This document shows positions 11,458 through 19,350 of a stretch of 36,475 nucleotides of DNA, piece after piece. Source of the DNA: Promethearchaeota archaeon (lineage in GTDB: Archaea > Asgardarchaeota > Lokiarchaeia > Sigynarchaeales > SOKP01). Position 1 is the first letter of the stretch. The number at the start of each line of letters is the position of its first letter. The position numbers and the translations under genes are program-made. The DNA is taken from positions 1-36,475 of the forward strand of contig JAHLWT010000150.1 of the NCBI GenBank assembly GCA_019057775.1, written 5' to 3'. Under the pieces are notes generated by a model. It had not been told where the DNA came from. It searched no databases and saw only the letters and a list, made by a program, of their open reading frames with translations.

Positions 11458-12870
11458 ATGAACGAGAAAAAAAAAGTAGATAGTGAAAAGTATTCTTTTA
11501 AAAGAGGGGCTAGTTTTGCTACTGGTCAAATTGCAGATCAAGCTGCTTATCAAACCTTTACATTTCTAGTTTTTACATTCTATTTCGCTGTTGTTCAACT
11601 CAGTATTACTCTTATCACAGTTGGGTTTATCATTTGGGCGGTTTGGAATAGCTTTAATGATCCAATGTTAGGATACTTATCAGATAGAACACATACCAGA
11701 TTTGGACGTCGCCTTCCCTACATTATGGTAGCAATAATACCTCTTGGCATAATTATGTTTCTATTATTTACACCTCCCTTACCTATTGGTGTTGAAAATC
11801 AACTAGGTAATTTTGCATATTTCTTGATTATAATAATTGTATTCGAATTATTCTATACGATGTATTCTCTTAATGCAACCTCTTTATTTCCTGAAACTTT
11901 TCTTTCTAAAGATGATAGAATAAAAGCTAACAACGTTAGACAAGTTTTTCTTATTTTGGGTTTATTTATAGCATTTATTTTACCAGGAGTATTCATTGAT
12001 AATTATTCAGATTCTTCACCTAAAACAGTAGGAGAATATCAACTATTTGGAATAGTCGTTGCTATAATTATTGTAGTTATCGGGGTAATTTTCATAAAAT
12101 TTACTCCAAGAGAAAAAGGTGAATTTAAACAGGATTACAAGAATGCGCCAGGTTTTTTCGACTCCATTAAAATGTGCGTGAAAAGTAAATCATTCAGATG
12201 GTATATTCCCGCGGAAATTGCGAATTGGTTTGTTTATGGAATCTTGCCTACCTTAGTCCCACTCTATGCTAAAGCAGTATTAGGTATGGAAAAAGGATTA
12301 ATGGTATCTCTATTATTAGCTTGTACATTTCTTTCTTCGGCTATTTTCATCACATTCTTATGGAAACCAGTGGTTAGGAAGCTAGGTAATAGGAAAGCTT
12401 GGATGATTTCAATGGCAACTTGGATTTTAACTTTACTGCCATTAATGTTTCTTGGTGAAAATATGGTAGCAATTGCAATGATAGTATTTTTCTTTATTGG
12501 TCTTGGATTATCAGGGTCCTTATATATAATTGACCTAATTGTTTCTGATATCATTGACGAAGATGAAGTAAACACAGGTATTCGAAGAGAAGCAGGATAC
12601 TATGGAGTAAATGCTTTCTTTCTTAGATTAGCTGTCATTGTTGTATTCCTAAGTATAGGTCCAGTTTTTATCATTGCTGATTGGGATGTGATCGGGACAG
12701 TAACTAAAGAGATACAAATTGGACTTCGAATTTTGATGTTTGTTTATCCAGCTGTCGCATTAGTAATCGCAATCTTAGCTATTTACAAATATCCTTTACA
12801 TGGCGAAAGATTAATGATTGTAAAAGCGAAACTTCAAGAAATCCACGAAGAGAAAAAATCTAGAATGTAA
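11458..12870 (+). CDS. MFS transporter, GPH family sugar:cation symporter
   Basis: 470 residues with about 12 hydrophobic segments. The first loop has the family signature W-N-S-F-N-D-P-M-L-G-Y-L-S-D-R-T followed by T-R-F-G-R-R-L-P-Y, the hallmark of glycoside-pentoside-hexuronide:cation symporters such as MelB-like proteins. A basic cytosolic loop between segments 6 and 7 and a basic C-terminus follow the usual topology. It probably imports a sugar or glycoside with Na+ or H+. Together with the nearby cytosolic beta-galactosidase it makes a plausible uptake and cleavage pair for galactosides, although the two are separated by a gene on the other strand. A run of T at 12876-12894 follows the stop. 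Confidence 0.9.
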   Translation: MNEKKKVDSEKYSFKRGASFATGQIADQAAYQTFTFLVFTFYFAVVQLSITLITVGFIIWAVWNSFNDPMLGYLSDRTHTRFGRRLPYIMVAIIPLGIIMFLLFTPPLPIGVENQLGNFAYFLIIIIVFELFYTMYSLNATSLFPETFLSKDDRIKANNVRQVFLILGLFIAFILPGVFIDNYSDSSPKTVGEYQLFGIVVAIIIVVIGVIFIKFTPREKGEFKQDYKNAPGFFDSIKMCVKSKSFRWYIPAEIANWFVYGILPTLVPLYAKAVLGMEKGLMVSLLLACTFLSSAIFITFLWKPVVRKLGNRKAWMISMATWILTLLPLMFLGENMVAIAMIVFFFIGLGLSGSLYIIDLIVSDIIDEDEVNTGIRREAGYYGVNAFFLRLAVIVVFLSIGPVFIIADWDVIGTVTKEIQIGLRILMFVYPAVALVIAILAIYKYPLHGERLMIVKAKLQEIHEEKKSRM

Positions 12871-12875
12871 ATAAC

Positions 12876-12894
12876 ATTTTTTTTTTTATTTTTT
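12876..12894 (+). terminator. Oligo-T terminator after the symporter
   Basis: Nearly unbroken T tract starting six bases after the symporter stop codon, without a hairpin. Archaeal RNA polymerase terminates efficiently on such tracts. It lies between convergent genes. Confidence 0.5.
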
Positions 12895-12946
12895 ATGCTT
12901 TTCTGATATAATATCCTTTGAGTAAATTGGGAGCAGCAAAACTCTA

Positions 12947-14257
12947 TTATATGATGAGCTTTTTTAAATTTAATATTCCTTTATTGATTCGTTTTAAAAT
13001 ATCTTCAATTTCTTCTTTCCTTACTATTAAAGGTGGCATTATGATATGTGTATTTTTCTTATTTGCACAATAATTAAGCAGAACACCCTCTTTTATTATA
13101 CTAAGCATTCCTAATTGGCTAGTTTCCTCCTTGAAGAATTCTAGCCCCCACATGAGACCCCTACCTCTAGCTTCCTTTAAAATTTCGGAATTTTCTTCCA
13201 CAATTTCTTTTAATCCATTCCCAAATAATTGTCCCATTTCTTTAACATGGTCTAAAAACTTTTGGTCTGATTGAATTTCCAACATTTCAAAAGCAATTGC
13301 ACATCCAAGATCGGAGCCTCCCGTAGTGGATAATTGAGCAAAAGGGTCATCCTTGAAAACAGATTTTTCTATAAATGGTTTATAACTACAAGTAGATAAA
13401 GGGTACACTCCAGAACTCATTCCTTTTGCACATACAATGAAATCTGGTATGACTTTTTCATCTGGATACAACCCTCCATAGATTGCCCAAAATACACTAG
13501 TTCGACCTAAACCTGATTGAACTTCATCAATTATCATCATCACTCCTTTTTCATCGCAAATCTCTCGAACTTCAGCAAAATATCCCTCTGGTGCGATTAA
13601 AACACCACCCGAAGCGGGAATAGTTTCTAATATTACACAAGCAACATATTCGGTTACTGCTTTTCTCATAACATCAATATCTCCAAAAGGAATCTGTTGA
13701 AATTCAGGGAAGTTCCATAGAAATGGATCCTTGAATTCAGGATCACCTGTGAGTAAAGCAAAGCCCGTATGACCATGGTAACCACCAATCGCAGAGACAC
13801 ATCCCTTTCTTTTTGTATAAGCCCTTGAAAACTTAATAGCACAATCTACGGCTTCTCCTCCACCAACTCCAAATGTTGTCTTAGTAATTCCGGGAGGCAT
13901 TAATTCAGCTAATTTTTTTCCTAATAAAGCTCTCCATTCTGATAAAAGTAAATGGTCTCCTATATCTAATCCTCCATCTAACGCATTTTTAAGAAATTGT
14001 ATAATCCTAGGATTTTGGTGACCTAAATTAAATACACCCCCCGAGGATCGGCAATTATACAATTCTATCGGAGGCTCTCCTACTCGTAAACCCTCTAATG
14101 TTTTTAATTTAACTCCTTTTCTTTCACCAGGAATGATTCCTAAACCAAACCCTTTAAACATGCGTACTTTCGGGGCATTAACATGCTTTGAGTACAGCTT
14201 TACTAGTTCTTTTTGTGATAAAGTTCCTATAAATTTCTTTTTTGGATGATCACTCAT
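12947..14257 (-). CDS. Class III PLP-dependent aminotransferase
   Basis: 436 residues, the usual length for the acetylornithine/4-aminobutyrate aminotransferase group. The PLP lysine is K278 in C-A-K-G-M-S-S-G; the aspartate that pairs with the pyridine nitrogen is in M-I-I-D-E-V-Q-S-G-L-G-R-T; the PLP-phosphate loop G-G-G-E-A-V-D-C-A is present, as are the N-terminal G-G-V-F-N-L-G-H-Q-N-P and C-terminal R-G-R-G-L-M-W-G-L-E-F. It transfers an amino group from an omega-amino compound to a 2-oxo acid. Which substrate (GABA, ornithine derivative, beta-alanine, or a glutamate-semialdehyde-like compound) cannot be told from the sequence. It stands alone, convergent with the symporter. Confidence 0.9.
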   Translation of the reverse strand: MSDHPKKKFIGTLSQKELVKLYSKHVNAPKVRMFKGFGLGIIPGERKGVKLKTLEGLRVGEPPIELYNCRSSGGVFNLGHQNPRIIQFLKNALDGGLDIGDHLLLSEWRALLGKKLAELMPPGITKTTFGVGGGEAVDCAIKFSRAYTKRKGCVSAIGGYHGHTGFALLTGDPEFKDPFLWNFPEFQQIPFGDIDVMRKAVTEYVACVILETIPASGGVLIAPEGYFAEVREICDEKGVMMIIDEVQSGLGRTSVFWAIYGGLYPDEKVIPDFIVCAKGMSSGVYPLSTCSYKPFIEKSVFKDDPFAQLSTTGGSDLGCAIAFEMLEIQSDQKFLDHVKEMGQLFGNGLKEIVEENSEILKEARGRGLMWGLEFFKEETSQLGMLSIIKEGVLLNYCANKKNTHIIMPPLIVRKEEIEDILKRINKGILNLKKLII

Positions 14258-14428
14258 AATTTTAATAAAAACGATTAATATATTTTAAAATTTTGAAAAT
14301 TACTTTTATTATCTACCTTAATTAACCTAAACAATATTAGAAAAGAAAAAAGGAAAAGAAAAAAAACTACAACAATTGGCTAACATTTAATTGATGTGCC
14401 ATAATGAGATATTTATAATCTTTTTAAC

Positions 14429-15319
14429 TTAAAATTCATACCCGCATTTTTTGCAGACGTTCTTCTTAGCATACATTGGAATATGTCCGACATATGAAAG
14501 AACTTTGGTTTTATCTTCGATTGTTTTTATATTCCTTCCAACAGCTCCGCACATGGGGCACGTAATTCGCTCTTCGCTTGCAAATCCTCCTGTGCCTAAT
14601 TCTGGAGGCTTAAATTCCTCTAATTCTTCTTCTGCTTCGCTAAGTTGAGCTGTTGTAGATTCTATTACTCCTTCAGTTTCGGTAATTTTAGTTGCTAGGT
14701 TCTGAATTTCGCTTTCTTTTTGGGATAAAGCTTCCTTAGTTTCACTTAATTCTGAATTAAGATGTTCTTTATCTGCTTCAGCAGCTGAAAGTTTAGAATT
14801 TGCTTCTTCTAATTGAGTGCTAAGAGTGCTCATTTCTTCTTGATTTGCTGCAATTTTGGTATTAGCTTCATTTAATTGCCCCTCTAACCCTGAAATCTTT
14901 CCCTCGAAATCAGGTCTTACTGTTTCTAATTCTGAGGTTAAGGATGTAATTTTTTCTTCAACTTCTGAAAGTTTTGCGTCTTTTATGGATAAATTATTCT
15001 CAAGATCCGTCGATTTTGATTTCTGTTCTTCAAGTTCTTTTTTAGTGTTCTCAAGCTCGGCATTTAATTTATTTATCGCTCCGTTTGTTTCACTAATTAC
15101 TGTTTGATTATCAGCTTTACTTTTTTCAAGCATATCTTTTGATTCTGCGAGTTCAGTTTCAGTTTGTCGAAGCAAATCCTCAGTATCAGCTAGAGCGTTC
15201 TCAGTTTTTTCGAGTTTTTCTTTAGTTTCTGTTAATTCATTTTTTGTATCGGTTAATTGTTTTTCCAAATCATTTACTTTTGCTCTGAGATCTAATAAGA
15301 ATCTGCCTGTGACAGACAT
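14429..15319 (-). CDS. Long coiled-coil protein with C-terminal zinc ribbon
   Basis: 296 residues in two parts. Residues ~8-235 are an almost uninterrupted coiled coil rich in L, E, K, T and S. The last ~50 residues form a zinc ribbon: T-C-P-M-C-G about residue 254, then V-C-K-K-C-G-Y-E-F at the extreme C-terminus, a CxxC ... CxxC pair. There is no signal peptide or membrane helix, so it is probably cytosolic. Coiled coil plus terminal zinc ribbon is a layout I know from uncharacterised archaeal proteins, and it suggests a structural or scaffold role with the ribbon binding a partner. The function is unknown. The gene stands alone, divergent from the beta-helix acyltransferase operon. Confidence 0.75.
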   Translation of the reverse strand: MSVTGRFLLDLRAKVNDLEKQLTDTKNELTETKEKLEKTENALADTEDLLRQTETELAESKDMLEKSKADNQTVISETNGAINKLNAELENTKKELEEQKSKSTDLENNLSIKDAKLSEVEEKITSLTSELETVRPDFEGKISGLEGQLNEANTKIAANQEEMSTLSTQLEEANSKLSAAEADKEHLNSELSETKEALSQKESEIQNLATKITETEGVIESTTAQLSEAEEELEEFKPPELGTGGFASEERITCPMCGAVGRNIKTIEDKTKVLSYVGHIPMYAKKNVCKKCGYEF

Positions 15320-15527
15320 TTTTTTATCGGGTTTTTCCTCTGCTCTTTTCCAGTCAATACTAATTTTATATCACCTATATTAGTTAAATCTCGATATGTG
15401 AATTATATATTATTATTATTGATATAAATTGATTTTATGAATAATTTTATTTAATAATATATAAATCATATTTAATTAAGTTTTTAATTGTTTTTACTAA
15501 AATTGTATATTATTATTTAATTATTTT

Positions 15528-15540
15528 CGAAATTATAATA
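15528..15540 (+). promoter_or_regulatory. BRE/TATA promoter candidate for the 15580-18787 operon
   Basis: CGAAA at 15528-15532 directly upstream of TTATAATA at 15533-15540 matches the archaeal BRE plus TATA arrangement, 40-50 bases before the first start codon. Transcription would start about 15560 with a ~20-base leader. In a region this AT-rich, chance matches are common. Confidence 0.35.
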
Positions 15541-15579
15541 TAATATAATGAAATCATAAGTGAAGTTTGTTTAATTCAA

Positions 15580-16452
15580 ATGCAAAATAAAGATAATGCT
15601 CGATTTGAAATTGATTATATCTCTACCTCAGGAGTTTTTAAAACACCATTCACGCTAGTTATAATTCTTCAATTATTTTTTGGATATTTTGTTCTACTTT
15701 CACTAAATTTGTGGTTCTACAATGATCTATATTTCTTATTAACAGGTAAGGGTTTTTTACCATATGTTTTAGTAGGTGAATGGTGGGAATGGTTATTACT
15801 TCCAATGAATATTTATGGAAACATTCTTCTGTTTGCTTTTTCTATTATTCTATTTTCAGCAGGAATTTTTAAAATTTTAAATAAGTTATGTCCTCCAAAG
15901 GAGGGTATATTTTTAAGAGGAAGTAAAGAATGGAAATATACGCATCGAAGATTTTGGACTGTCTATTTCCCTATTTGGTTAGCAAGGGCTTTACCATTAC
16001 CTTGGTCAGATATTATGGTTTACCGATTACTTGGTGTTCGCATTGGGAGAAATGTAGTTGCTTATGAAGGTTATATTGATCCTCAGTTAGTAGAGATTGG
16101 TGATTTTACCATGACATCGCTCCATATATGTATTTTTTCACATCTCATTTATCAAGATAAAATTGTGATTAAAAAAGTAAAGATAGGAAAAACTTGTATT
16201 GTAGGGCCTCAAACCATAATTTCTCCGGGTACTATATTAGAGGATGGCGCAATACTTGGTGCAAACAGCTATACATGGTTAGATCAACACTTAGAAGGAG
16301 ACCTAATTCATGTGGGGACACCTGTGAGTATGACATTTCCAATTCAATCAGTAGAAGAATCACTACAAAAAGCAGAGAGAATTAAAGGCGGGAAAAAGGA
16401 TATAGATAATGAGGGTAATAAAAAATATAAAATTGGAGGTAAAGACGGTTAA
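15580..16452 (+). CDS. Membrane-anchored left-handed beta-helix (hexapeptide acyltransferase-like) protein
   Basis: 290 residues. Two hydrophobic segments (about 22-47 and 74-104) anchor it in the membrane. Then P-P-K-E-G-I-F begins a cytosolic part that leads into a left-handed beta-helix from about residue 150 to 245, seen as imperfect hexapeptides (V-R-I-G-R-N, V-E-I-G-D-F, V-K-I-G-K-T, I-V-G-P-Q-T, I-S-P-G-T, I-L-G-A-N-S). Such domains act as trimeric acyltransferases or, without a catalytic His, as scaffolds. The conserved W-L-A-R-A-L-P-L-P-W and R-L-L-G-V-R-I-G recall the terminal membrane/LbH domain of some peptide synthetases. The charged tail after 250 looks disordered. It is the first gene of a three-gene operon; the next start overlaps its stop by one base. 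Confidence 0.75.
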   Translation: MQNKDNARFEIDYISTSGVFKTPFTLVIILQLFFGYFVLLSLNLWFYNDLYFLLTGKGFLPYVLVGEWWEWLLLPMNIYGNILLFAFSIILFSAGIFKILNKLCPPKEGIFLRGSKEWKYTHRRFWTVYFPIWLARALPLPWSDIMVYRLLGVRIGRNVVAYEGYIDPQLVEIGDFTMTSLHICIFSHLIYQDKIVIKKVKIGKTCIVGPQTIISPGTILEDGAILGANSYTWLDQHLEGDLIHVGTPVSMTFPIQSVEESLQKAERIKGGKKDIDNEGNKKYKIGGKDG

Positions 16453-17195
16453 TGTTCCAACCAGCTAGTTTAAAGGGTGATTCTCCCTCCCCCATTGATG
16501 AAGGGATTCGCAATAAGTATCTCTTCCTATATTTAATCATTGTTTTCTTAAGTTTTTATCCTTGTATAATTTTAGAATATGTTTACGTTATTTTACTTTG
16601 GAAAACAGGATTTTATTTAATTTTCTTCTTGTTAGTGCCATTGAATATACTCATTCTGATTCATGTTTTGCAACTAAGTGCGGTATTGTTTTCTTTTTTA
16701 TTTCTAACTATAATTAATTTACTTTTTCTTCCAAAGGAAGGAGTATTTGATAGAGATTTGAAAGATAAGAATTACTTATTTTGGAATTTAAGGAATATCG
16801 CAAAAAAATGGCCGCTTTTTATAAATGGTTCAAATCCATTTCCTTGGCTTAAAAATCGTTTTATATTACGATTTTTTGGTGTAAAAATAGGAAAAAATGG
16901 AATAAATGATAATAGTTGGATTTCTTCTGAATTCGTATCCATAGGAAATAATGTTATTTTAGGGATGGGCAGTACTCTGCTAAGCTTCGGAATTGAGCAA
17001 GATAAATTCTTTTTAAAGAGGATAATAATTGAGGATAATGTTTTGATTGGTGCAAAGTGTATAATAATGCCAGGAACACATATGGAACAAAATGCAAAAC
17101 TATCAGCTCATTCTTATACAAAAATAGATGATGTGTTAATAGAAAATTCAATAAATATCGGACATCCTGCTAAGATGAAAAAGAATAGAGAATAA
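16452..17195 (+). CDS. Second membrane-anchored left-handed beta-helix protein (paralog of 15580-16452)
   Basis: 247 residues with the same plan as its neighbour: two hydrophobic segments (about 25-50 and 54-97), L-P-K-E-G-V-F, then W-P and F-P-W-L-K-N-R ... R-F-F-G-V-K-I-G and hexapeptide repeats to about residue 242 (V-S-I-G-N-N, V-I-L-G-M-G, I-I-I-E-D-N, V-L-I-G-A-K, I-M-P-G-T). The ending I-N-I-G-H-P-A-K-M matches the G-T/H-P cap typical of LbH acetyltransferases. The start ATG shares one base with the preceding stop (TAATG), so translation is coupled. The two paralogs may form hetero-trimers. Substrate unknown. Confidence 0.75.
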   Translation: MFQPASLKGDSPSPIDEGIRNKYLFLYLIIVFLSFYPCIILEYVYVILLWKTGFYLIFFLLVPLNILILIHVLQLSAVLFSFLFLTIINLLFLPKEGVFDRDLKDKNYLFWNLRNIAKKWPLFINGSNPFPWLKNRFILRFFGVKIGKNGINDNSWISSEFVSIGNNVILGMGSTLLSFGIEQDKFFLKRIIIEDNVLIGAKCIIMPGTHMEQNAKLSAHSYTKIDDVLIENSINIGHPAKMKKNRE

Positions 17196-17197
17196 AT

Positions 17198-18787
17198 ATG
17201 ATAACTGAGAAATCTTTTAAGTTAAATGATCGGAAATATTCTAAAAAGAGAATTGTTATAATATCTGACACTCATATTACCCCTACAGGAGAAGCGTTTA
17301 ATCACAAAGCTTTTGATCTTGGAGTTAAAAAGATTAATGATATAAAAAATGTGTCTATGTACCTCCATTTAGGAGATATCACTCATGGGGGAACATTATT
17401 AGAATATGAATATACTCTTGAGCAATTTAAAAAGTTTGAACCTGAATTGGGAGCTGATATCATGGTATTAATTGGAAATCATGATGCGTTAAATGTAGGG
17501 TATTTACTCTTTGAAGAAATGATTGGAAAGCGGCATTATGAGTATGAAGATGACGAACTTTATGTAATAGGAGTAGATAGTACAAAACCAGATTTACCCG
17601 GAGGTATTATTCACCAAAATGTAATAGATTCAGTCAGAAAACGTTTAGAACACCCAGAAAGAGAGAATAAAGTTAAAATCGTATGTTTTCACCATCAATT
17701 GATTCCAATTCCAAACACAGGAAAAGAAAGATCCGCTATTGATGATTCTGGAAATATGCTAAAAATGCTTATCGAAGCAAAGACAGATTTGGTATTAAAT
17801 GGTCATCGCCATATTTCTAACCTATATAAGGTTTCAAGCAGTGAGAAAGATTTATATATTTTTAACTCAGGAACATTTTGTTGTAACAAAACCCGTTACA
17901 GAGAACTTTTCACTTATAATATTATTGATATTGAAGGACGCAAACTTAATTTTAGAGTAATTCCAATATTTGAATCCAGCTATATAAGAGAAATAAATAG
18001 AGAAATCAATTATTATTCTCCAGTTCAGATTGAAAAAAATAAAATTCCAATATGTAAATTTATTCAGATCTCAAATTCCTTCATCTCTGAGAAAACAGAA
18101 AACAAAACCACTAATTTAGATCGAGCAATTAATGAGATACATAAAATTAAAAATATCGATCTTATTGTTCACTCAGGGAATCTCACTAGAAATAGTTATG
18201 AAGTAGAGTTTAAAATAGCAAAAGAGAAACTAGATAAGCTAAAATATCCTTATATTGTTGTTCCTGGTTATTCTGATTCTAAACCTTCAGTTCTGAATCA
18301 CTGGGAAAGAATAATAGGGCCTTCTGATCCCCTTTATGAAAATGATACACTTTATTTTCAAGGAATCGACTCGACAACTCAGGATTCTAAAACGGGATTT
18401 ATTGGAAGAAAACGATTACAAAAATATATTAATAAAGTTTTAAGTCTTAGTCATCAAAAAATATTTGGTGTTTGCTGCTTTCACAATTTAATTCCAACAC
18501 CTCTTTCCGTGTGGAGGACTGAATTAATAGATTCTGGTGATGTTCTTTCCCAATTTGCACGTACGCAAGTAGACCTGGTTTTGAATAGTACACCAAGTAT
18601 TTCTTTCAATATTAAAATTGAAAATACTGTATTTTCAAATGGAGGAAATCTTGAGGGAACTCATTTCGATGAATCTTTTGTGGAAATTAATATTTATAAA
18701 GATGGATTGATGACATTAAATGAGCATAATTTAAAAACGGGGGATATAAAAGTAATTGGGAGGTATTATATAACAATTTTTAAGTGA
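17198..18787 (+). CDS. Tandem calcineurin-like phosphoesterase: active first half, degenerate second half
   Basis: 529 residues made of two repeats of the same fold. The first (about 16-260) has every metal ligand of the calcineurin-like family: D24-x-H26, G-D60, G-N94-H95-D, H165-H166 and G-H203-R-H205, similar to CpdA-type phosphodiesterases. The second (about 283-529) aligns to it (F-I-Q-I-S-N-S-F, V-H-S-G-N-L, V-P-G-Y-S-D, C-F-H-N-L-I-P) but D-x-H has become N293-x-F295, G-D is G-N328, G-N-H-D is G-Y-S-D, and G-H-x-H is S-T-P-S, so it should be inactive. The duplicated half may regulate or dimerise. No signal peptide, so it is cytosolic. Two bases separate it from the second LbH gene; the three genes likely act together, perhaps on an envelope or lipid phosphate, which is inference. 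Confidence 0.85.
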   Translation: MITEKSFKLNDRKYSKKRIVIISDTHITPTGEAFNHKAFDLGVKKINDIKNVSMYLHLGDITHGGTLLEYEYTLEQFKKFEPELGADIMVLIGNHDALNVGYLLFEEMIGKRHYEYEDDELYVIGVDSTKPDLPGGIIHQNVIDSVRKRLEHPERENKVKIVCFHHQLIPIPNTGKERSAIDDSGNMLKMLIEAKTDLVLNGHRHISNLYKVSSSEKDLYIFNSGTFCCNKTRYRELFTYNIIDIEGRKLNFRVIPIFESSYIREINREINYYSPVQIEKNKIPICKFIQISNSFISEKTENKTTNLDRAINEIHKIKNIDLIVHSGNLTRNSYEVEFKIAKEKLDKLKYPYIVVPGYSDSKPSVLNHWERIIGPSDPLYENDTLYFQGIDSTTQDSKTGFIGRKRLQKYINKVLSLSHQKIFGVCCFHNLIPTPLSVWRTELIDSGDVLSQFARTQVDLVLNSTPSISFNIKIENTVFSNGGNLEGTHFDESFVEINIYKDGLMTLNEHNLKTGDIKVIGRYYITIFK

Positions 18788-18930
18788 ATCTGGTTATTTA
18801 TATTTACATTAAGGTTTCAATTTAGCAAAAAATAACTTTTAATAGTATCAACTTTTATGAACAATAAACGTAAAGCACCAAAATTCTTTATAGTAGAATT
18901 TAAAATATCAAAATTAAGATCAGAACTCTT

Positions 18931-19212
18931 ATGGCTAAAATAAAATTAAATCTATTAAACATCTTTCAATTAAGGGTTGATAAGAAAAGTATAGAATATG
19001 AGGGTAAAACGGTCGGAGATATAATAACTCAGTTTATAAAGGAGCATAAAGATAAATTAGATAATGAACTCCTAAGTAAAAATAAAAAGAAATTCAATCC
19101 TCAAATACTCATCTTATTAAATGGGCGAAATATCAAATATTTAAAGAAATATAGAACAATCCTTAAAGATAATGATGAATTGTATCTTTCATATGCACTC
19201 GCAGGGGGTTAA
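18931..19212 (+). CDS. Ubiquitin-like beta-grasp protein (MoaD/ThiS/Urm1-like) ending in GG
   Basis: 93 residues ending exactly in A-L-A-G-G, with the stop codon right after the second Gly, the mark of a protein activated as a C-terminal thiocarboxylate or conjugated to lysines. The order of elements is that of a beta-grasp: N-terminal strand (I-K-L-N-L-L), second strand (S-I-E-Y-E-G), helix with V-G-D-I-I-T-Q-F, a strand with I-L-I-L-L-N-G-R-N-I, and D-N-D-E-L-Y-L-S-Y-A-L-A-G-G. This fits MoaD (molybdopterin synthase), ThiS, Urm1 or archaeal SAMP. No E1-like enzyme, JAMM protease or MoaE is in this window, so the role (sulfur carrier versus modifier) stays open. Followed by a T-run terminator. 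Confidence 0.85.
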   Translation: MAKIKLNLLNIFQLRVDKKSIEYEGKTVGDIITQFIKEHKDKLDNELLSKNKKKFNPQILILLNGRNIKYLKKYRTILKDNDELYLSYALAGG

Positions 19213-19213
19213 T

Positions 19214-19224
19214 CTTTTTTTTTT
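19214..19224 (+). terminator. Oligo-T terminator after the ubiquitin-like gene
   Basis: T-rich tract immediately downstream of the stop codon at 19210-19212, no hairpin, typical of archaeal intrinsic termination. Confidence 0.45.
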
Positions 19225-19350
19225 AGCTCTTTTATAGGTTAAAATTGGTTTCTTTCCAAATGTAAGTATTTATTAATGTTTCTTTATATTGAATAATTTA
19301 GAAAACGAGTATTTTAATTTTTAAAAGATTTTTAGATTAAGTGAATTATT

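Noticed and set aside
16194..16385. Second-frame 63-residue ORF inside the first beta-helix gene
   Set aside because: Lies wholly within the hexapeptide repeats of the true frame, no homology pattern.
18857..18943. 28-codon ORF overlapping the start of the ubiquitin-like gene by 13 bases
   Set aside because: Basic, low-complexity product without motif or clear ribosome site; probably chance in AT-rich sequence.
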